Of a DNA stretch of 64,000 nt, positions 58,871-64,000 are shown piece by piece. This stretch comes from Sarcophilus harrisii. Taxonomy: Eukaryota > Chordata > Mammalia > Dasyuromorphia > Dasyuridae. The DNA lies in contig NC_045432.1 in the NCBI RefSeq assembly GCF_902635505.1, positions 7,313,275 to 7,377,274 of the forward strand. The letters run 5' to 3'. The position numbers and the translations under genes were made by a program. A model generated the notes under the pieces. That model was given only the letters and a program-made list of their open reading frames with translations. It did not search any database and was not told where the DNA came from. Numbering within the stretch: position 1 is the first letter of the stretch; each line of letters opens with the position of its first letter.

Positions 58871-59640
58871 TTCCTATTCAGTAATTACCAAAGATTTATC
58901 ATATCTAGCTTTTCTGGGATTCTGTTTAGTTGCTTAATTTTTTTTTTAATCTATTTAAAGAGTCATCTGGTTCAAGTAGTGAGTGTAATTCTGTTAACTT
59001 TTTCTCTAAGTATTTGGATGCCCACAGGAAAAGTGGGCTTTGGCATATACGCAGATCACCTAAAGTATAAACATCTTGTTGGAAGTGCCAGAATTCTGCT
59101 TCTTGGAGGCAGGAGGACTAGTGTAGCATGGACATCCTGCCTTGGTCTACTAATGGTTGGGAATAGCTTTTTTCTTTTAGCTGCTGAAAATATCTGAGTC
59201 TTTAAATCTATATAACTGAGCACAGTTATTCTCTCTTGCTTGCATTTATGTTTAGGAGGAGACTCATTCATTTATAGCAAGTGATGTCATGTGGTAAGGG
59301 GCAAGGCCCAGAGTACCACATCTTTCCTTCCCTTAGGATATATGGTCCTGAGAAAATTGGCTTGGAGTTTGTATTTCCTGTTTTGCATTTCCTTTTCAAC
59401 TCTAAGAGCAGGGAAAGGTGGTTTGTTTCTAATTCTCTGTTCTCGCCTCACTAAGCTCAGATTTTGGTTTCACCTTCTTAAAATTTCTTTTTAATTTATG
59501 ATATCATTTATTTCTCACCACCATTTATGATCTCACCACAAATTGATGTTTGTTTTTCTATAAGGGGTAGACTTTCCTGCCCAGATTGGGTCAGTTATCA
59601 GGAGGATAGATTATTCTGCTGACTATGACAGTTGTAAGTA
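58870..59640. other. Unassigned stretch
   Basis: May be further L1 antisense DNA in its first part. No exon recognised. Confidence 0.35.
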
Positions 59641-59644
59641 GCAG

Positions 59645-59744
59645 AGGCTTTGCTTTAATAATGCCAATTGTAGCTGTGTTACCCTGGCCAAATCACTTAA
59701 CCCTGTTGTTTCAGTTTCCCCATCTGGAAAATGAGCTGGAGAAG
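59645..59744 (+). mobile_element. tRNA SINE fragment abutting the ERV LTR
   Basis: gtgttaccctggccaaatca, tttcagtttccccatctgga and aaatgagctggagaag. It ends where the LTR begins, so it may have inserted into the LTR or beside it. Confidence 0.75.
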
Positions 59745-60296
59745 TGTTTTAACTGAATTTTATTGTTTTGGTCTCCAAACCATGGATAGTTAGTGCTGCA
59801 CAAAGCAGAGACGTTTTAGAGATTAAGTAGCAGGTTAATCACTTTCAGAGTGTGGAATAATCTGCAAACTGGAAGTTCTCTAGGACAGGAGACTCCCTTG
59901 TTGCAGGAAAGGGAGAGATTTTATACACAAATCATAAATGGGAAGGGAGGGGCAAGGTATAATATCAGTTTTAGGGTCTGAGTGCTTTCCTATGACAAGC
60001 CCACAAATCCAGGACAATATGGGTCTTCTCCAGTCCTGTGGGGACAGTTTGTAAGTTTCAAACCACACAGGTCGTTACTTGGTGGGGTCCGGGGCCAGAG
60101 TTCTGTGATGAAACAGGTTCTGCAATCTTTGATTCACTTCACTTCACATACATAGGAGAGCATTGTCAAGAATTGATCATTTCAAGCTGCATTCTAAGGC
60201 TGTGACTCTCAGGCCGGAAGAGGCAGCTCTGAGAAATATAATTTATTCTTATATTCATTACACACATCATCTTGATAGTTATGAAAATCATAATCA
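59745..60296 (-). mobile_element. 3' LTR of the class I ERV
   Basis: Read on the minus strand it begins TGATTATGATTTTCATAACT directly after a purine tract (aaaaggagggaatgagg). A TATA-like tttgtgtataaaatctctcc and a late polyadenylation signal (caataaaattcag) follow, and it ends TTAAAACA. The end near the SINE is uncertain because U5 would be very short. Confidence 0.7.
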
Positions 60297-62363
60297 TTTT
60301 TCCTCATTCCCTCCTTTTGATCAAAAGGTCGGAACGACCCTGAAGAAAGATCAACAAGGAACATTTATTCAAGGCATGACTTTGATTTTATGTAAAACTA
60401 TGTAAGTTACAGAGCTCATGCCAAGGTAGATGGCAAAGCAAATAAAGAAGAGAAACATTAAACAGGGAGGGCAGAACAGAGAATGCTTGCCAAAGTTTTC
60501 AGGCAACCAGGTGAATAGATCAAAGGGAGGCGAGGGGACACATTCTTCAGAATGTTCTGACCCCTATTCCGTAAAAATTCAGTTGCTTGTTTAGGGCACT
60601 AATGTCTTCTCTGTTTGAGAGGATTGGTTGACCCAGAAAACATTTCTCCCCAGTGATGACACAGCGCCTCCCCCAGCTGTTAGGGTGTCCAGAACCCTAT
60701 GGCTTTGCCATACCATGAGAGCCAGTGAATCGACCTGCATTTGGAAGTTGGTGACAAGCTTCCCCCTATGCTCCAGCTCCGTGGCTAGTTCTGCCACGAG
60801 TGGTGACAATACCAGCCAGGGATCTGCAGATGCCAACAGGACTGCAGTAGATAGAAAAACCAGCCTCTATTACTGATGGAGGGACAACTTTAACCGGACA
60901 GGAAATTCAGCAGAGTGGTTCCCTGCAAATAAGGACTTCAGTGTGATATAGACAAAAGTGCTCCCTTCCGAATGAAGGCTGTGATATAATGTAGAGCCAC
61001 ATAAGAATAGATACAGTGTAAAAGTATTAGACAGAAAACTGCTACTTCCGTAAACATTGAGATTGCTACTGAGATATATTGTAGCAAGGAGAGAAAAGGC
61101 TTAGTTCATAGAGTAACTGCAAGCCCATCCGCTTTCTTGGGTTGGTTGTTTGCATCTGCTGTTGCCTACTTTTCTTCCTGGGGTCTTGGGAACAGCTGTT
61201 TACTTCAGTTATCAGCTGCTTCAGACCCCATTTGCTTTTCAAGGTCAGGTTGCCTGTACATCTTGCAATCCAGGTAGGCGGTACTGCCCTTTTAAGATGT
61301 GACAGGTGGATTCACTCCCCACTTTGGCTGCAGTGGGAGCGGTGAGGAGGACTTCAAAGGGACCTTTTCACTGTGACTCTAAGAGTGCTGTCGGAGATGA
61401 CGTTTCCAGTAGACCCGATCACTGGGTTGGATTGGAGACTGAGCCTCAGTTGAGCTTCTTAAAGAATAGGACTGTGAGACAAGTTGGTAAGTCTGATATT
61501 TTCTGAGCCAACCCGCTGCAGTACTGTAGGAGGGAACCTTTAGCTACTATGCTTTGGTTACTATGGCATTGGTTATTCTGTTACTATCATAAATAGTCTG
61601 GATCTAAGGCTTAGTAGGGCTAAAGGAAGGGTTTGGGCCTGGATATACCTAGCTCTTCAGAGAATTTAGCAAGGTTTTAAGTATCCTATTAAGTCTTTTA
61701 ACTTTTCCTGATGACTGTGGGGGTGATAGGCACAATGGAGGTGCTGAGTGATTGGCCAGGAAGAAAGCAGTTTAGCTAATGAAGCTCCTGTAAAATAGGT
61801 ACCTCTAACACGATGTATTTCTTTAGGAGCCCCCCATAATGGAATGATTTTTTTCTAAGAGGATGTTTGCTATCCCCGAGGCTGTGGCAGTATGACAGGG
61901 GAACGCTTCTACCGGCTAGGAAAACATAAAAGACCATAATCAAAGAATATTTGTAACCAGGGGCAGGTGAAGCAGCTCTGCCAGCTTTCAAAGGGTGCAT
62001 CTGGGAGAGTAAACTGGCCACAAATGGCTTCAGAGGCTTGGATGTATTGTGCTTGGAGCAGGTGGGACACATCTCACAGGTGGTTACAGTGACTGTGAAA
62101 ACTTTCCCCACCAATATTTTCGGGCTAGTTCCGCCAACTTGTCAGGTCCCCAAATGGTTGAATGGATGAAGATGTTCCAACATAGGACAAGTTCTTAGGG
62201 AATACTAGAAGTACATTTGGGCCAAGTAGTCTTATCAAGTTTATATCCCACCTTTTGAAGCTTGTCTTTCTTTGTGCTAAGCATGCTCTCCTGGGCTGTA
62301 CCTATCGCTTCCTTAGGCTAAGAGACTTAGGCAGGGCTTCGCGGCTAGATGGTTGTGCTAAAG

Positions 62364-62552
62364 CAGGGGGTCCTCAAACTACAGCCCGCAGGCCAGATGC
62401 GGCAGCTGAGGACTCGCCCCTCACCCAGGGCTATGAAGTTTCTTGATTTAAAGGCCCACAAAACAAAGTTTTTGTTTTTATTATAGTCCGGCCCTCCAAC
62501 AGTCTGAGGGACAGTGAACTGGCCCCCTATTTTAAAAGTTTGAGCACCCCTG
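62364..62552. mobile_element. hAT (Charlie-type) MITE inside the ERV
   Basis: 189 bases. Starts caggggtcctcaaactac-like (one extra G here) and ends aaaagtttgagcacccctg, an imperfect inverted repeat. It includes cagcccgcaggccagatgcg and tccggccctccaacagtctg, common to mammalian hAT MITEs. Flanks tgctaaag / tctaaag fit an 8-bp target duplication with one base lost. It lies between the RNase H and integrase parts of the ERV. Confidence 0.85.
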
Positions 62553-64000
62553 TCTAAAGCCTTACCTTATCTAAAGATCATAGGGACTTCTACTATAGGA
62601 GCTTTGTCCTCAGGAATTTGGGGAGTTAAAACTACAGTTTTAGTTGCTTGGTCCACCAAATTATTTCTATGGACATGAATGCTGTTTTCTTGGCTAGAAT
62701 TTTTATCACTGCTATGGTCTGTGGAAACAGTAAATAGTAATAGCTGAGACACTTGTTTCTGATCTTTGATAGGCTGTCCTCAAAAGTTGAGGAAGCCTTG
62801 ATATTTCCATAACATTCCAAAGTCTTGTGCCACCCCAAATGCATACCTGCTATCAGTATAGATATTAATCCTTTTTCCTTTTCTTAATTCCCAAGCCCTG
62901 GCTACTGCCTCAAGTTCAGCTTGTTGTGCTGAATGCCCCTCAGGTAGTGATGAAGCTTCAGCCACTTCTGTGGCAGTGGAGATGCCATAAACAGTGACCA
63001 TATCTCTTTCCTCATTTCTGAGGCAGGATTCATCAGTACACCAGTCAAAGTCTGTTCATTGTAAGGGAGTTTCCTTCAGATCTTCCCCAGGGAGAAAGCA
63101 AGAAATCCAGATAAATTACACAGTCATGATCTAAAATTTCATCCTCACTTTCCTCCTCAGGTAGAAAGATGGCAGAATTCAGTGCGTTTACAAGTTTGAT
63201 GGTCAGGTTAGGCTTGAATAACGAAGCTATTGCCAGGTTGGCCAGCCTGCTGGAGAACAAATGCTGAGTGTGATATGAATTCAGGAGTGTTCCAACGGCA
63301 TAGGAAACATGTATCATTAGGGGAGAACCAAGATAAATATCCTCAGTAGCAGAAACAAGAATTGCTGTGGCCACTACTACCCAAAGGCAGCCTGAGAAGC
63401 CTTTAGCAATATTGTCCAAAGTTTTACTGTAGTATCCTACAGGGCAAAAGTTTTCATCATGTTTCTGTGTTAGTGCACCAATTGCATTCTCTCCTTTCTC
63501 AGAGACAAATAAATCGAATGGGAGAGAATAGTTAGGAAGGCCTAAAGTTGGTGGGTGGTTGGAGGGCAGATTTCAAAGAATCTAAGGAGTTTTGAGCTTC
63601 TGGGGAAAAAGCCAAAGGCTCGGGTACAGAAGGGGTTAAAGGAAAGAAACTGAAGAAATGGGGACACTTTCAGAAGTGGAGGACATTGGGGATAAGACAC
63701 AAGGAAGTGATTCCACTTGGGTCAAATGAAATGGTGGCCTGTAATTTATGGAGCAGATCACATCCTTGTAGGTGGCTAGGAGCCTCAGGGACCAGGATGA
63801 AAGGACAAAAAGCACTGATCCTTCCAATAAAAAGGGAGACAGGTTCAGAGATATGGTCTTATTGGCAATCCCTACAACTGAGATACAATCAACTCCAGGG
63901 GAGAGGAGTGGGGAAGGCAGAAGGGTTTAAAACTGAGAATGTCAGCTAGAGCAGACACCTCTTACCCCTGTATGAACAAGGAGACATCTCCACCAGGAGT

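Larger units (their letters stand above)
59745..64000 (-). mobile_element. Class I (gammaretrovirus-like) ERV fossil, running out of the window
   Basis: Minus-strand order from the window end: reverse transcriptase end and connection region (about 63830-63045), RNase H (about 63000-62750, with HSAQQAELEAVARAWELRKG and INIYTDSRYAFGVA), integrase (about 62115-61550, with a CxxC pair and HPLKAGRAASPAPGYKY), env (about 61500-60400, with transmembrane-subunit phrase SHRVLDTLTAGGGAV near 60680), purine tract and 3' LTR. These motifs are those of gammaretrovirus-like class I elements. The copy is broken, with roughly ten or more interruptions, and carries a hAT-type MITE, so it is a fossil of at least moderate age. 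Its 5' half lies beyond position 64000. Confidence 0.88.

Overview
The window is marsupial nuclear DNA, probably from the X chromosome. The marsupial call rests on the repeats. There are many tRNA-derived SINEs, several with the long RTE/BovB-type tail (pattern: tgccaagaaaaccccaaatggg), as well as MAR1-like and THER/MIR-like SINEs. L1 fragments carry marsupial-type 3' ends and a 5' end reading ggcagagccaagatggcaga. The species cannot be named from the sequence. Two host loci are recognisable. One is the first coding exon of a CLIC-family gene, best fit CLIC2, on the minus strand at 19865-19921. The other is an intronless F8A1 (HAP40) locus on the minus strand at 54946-55979 with its CpG island. 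CLIC2 and F8A copies are neighbours in human Xq28, so the two calls support each other.

Layout. 1-12000: a G/C-rich minisatellite with a basic unit of about 20-32 bp around gatctccatgggggtctctg, organised into higher-order units of kilobase scale. Between about 2790 and 7515 it turns into a deletion-rich, blurred version of itself that looks like uncorrected long-read sequence. At 10649-10957 an element with 19-bp inverted ends interrupts the array. 12000-19900: mostly single-copy DNA with L2, SINE and MIR-like remnants, a possible orphan exon at 13039-13217 and a diverged 210-bp direct duplication. 19865-20072: CLIC exon 1 and its probable promoter. 20000-54000: a dense bed of L1 pieces, one non-L1 LINE (24500-27665), SINEs, microsatellites, and a nested stack of L1, class II retroviral fossil and LTR at 38190-41940. 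54300-56900: the F8A locus, CpG island and a G-rich flank. 57000-59650: SINE and L1 fragments. 59745-64000: a broken class I endogenous retrovirus on the minus strand, running out of the window, with a hAT-type MITE inside it.

How the parts relate. If the CLIC call is right, the gene reads leftward, so the minisatellite and everything left of 19865 lies in its first intron or further downstream; no later CLIC exon was recognised. F8A also reads leftward from a CpG-island promoter with CCAAT boxes. Its reading frame is interrupted by many small deletions whose style resembles the blurred part of the minisatellite, so sequencing error is a serious alternative to true gene decay.

No new coding system was found. 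The long periodic open frames in the minisatellite, the purine microsatellite and the G-rich CpG flank are composition artefacts. Most repeat boundaries were placed by eye and are good to about 10-30 bases.
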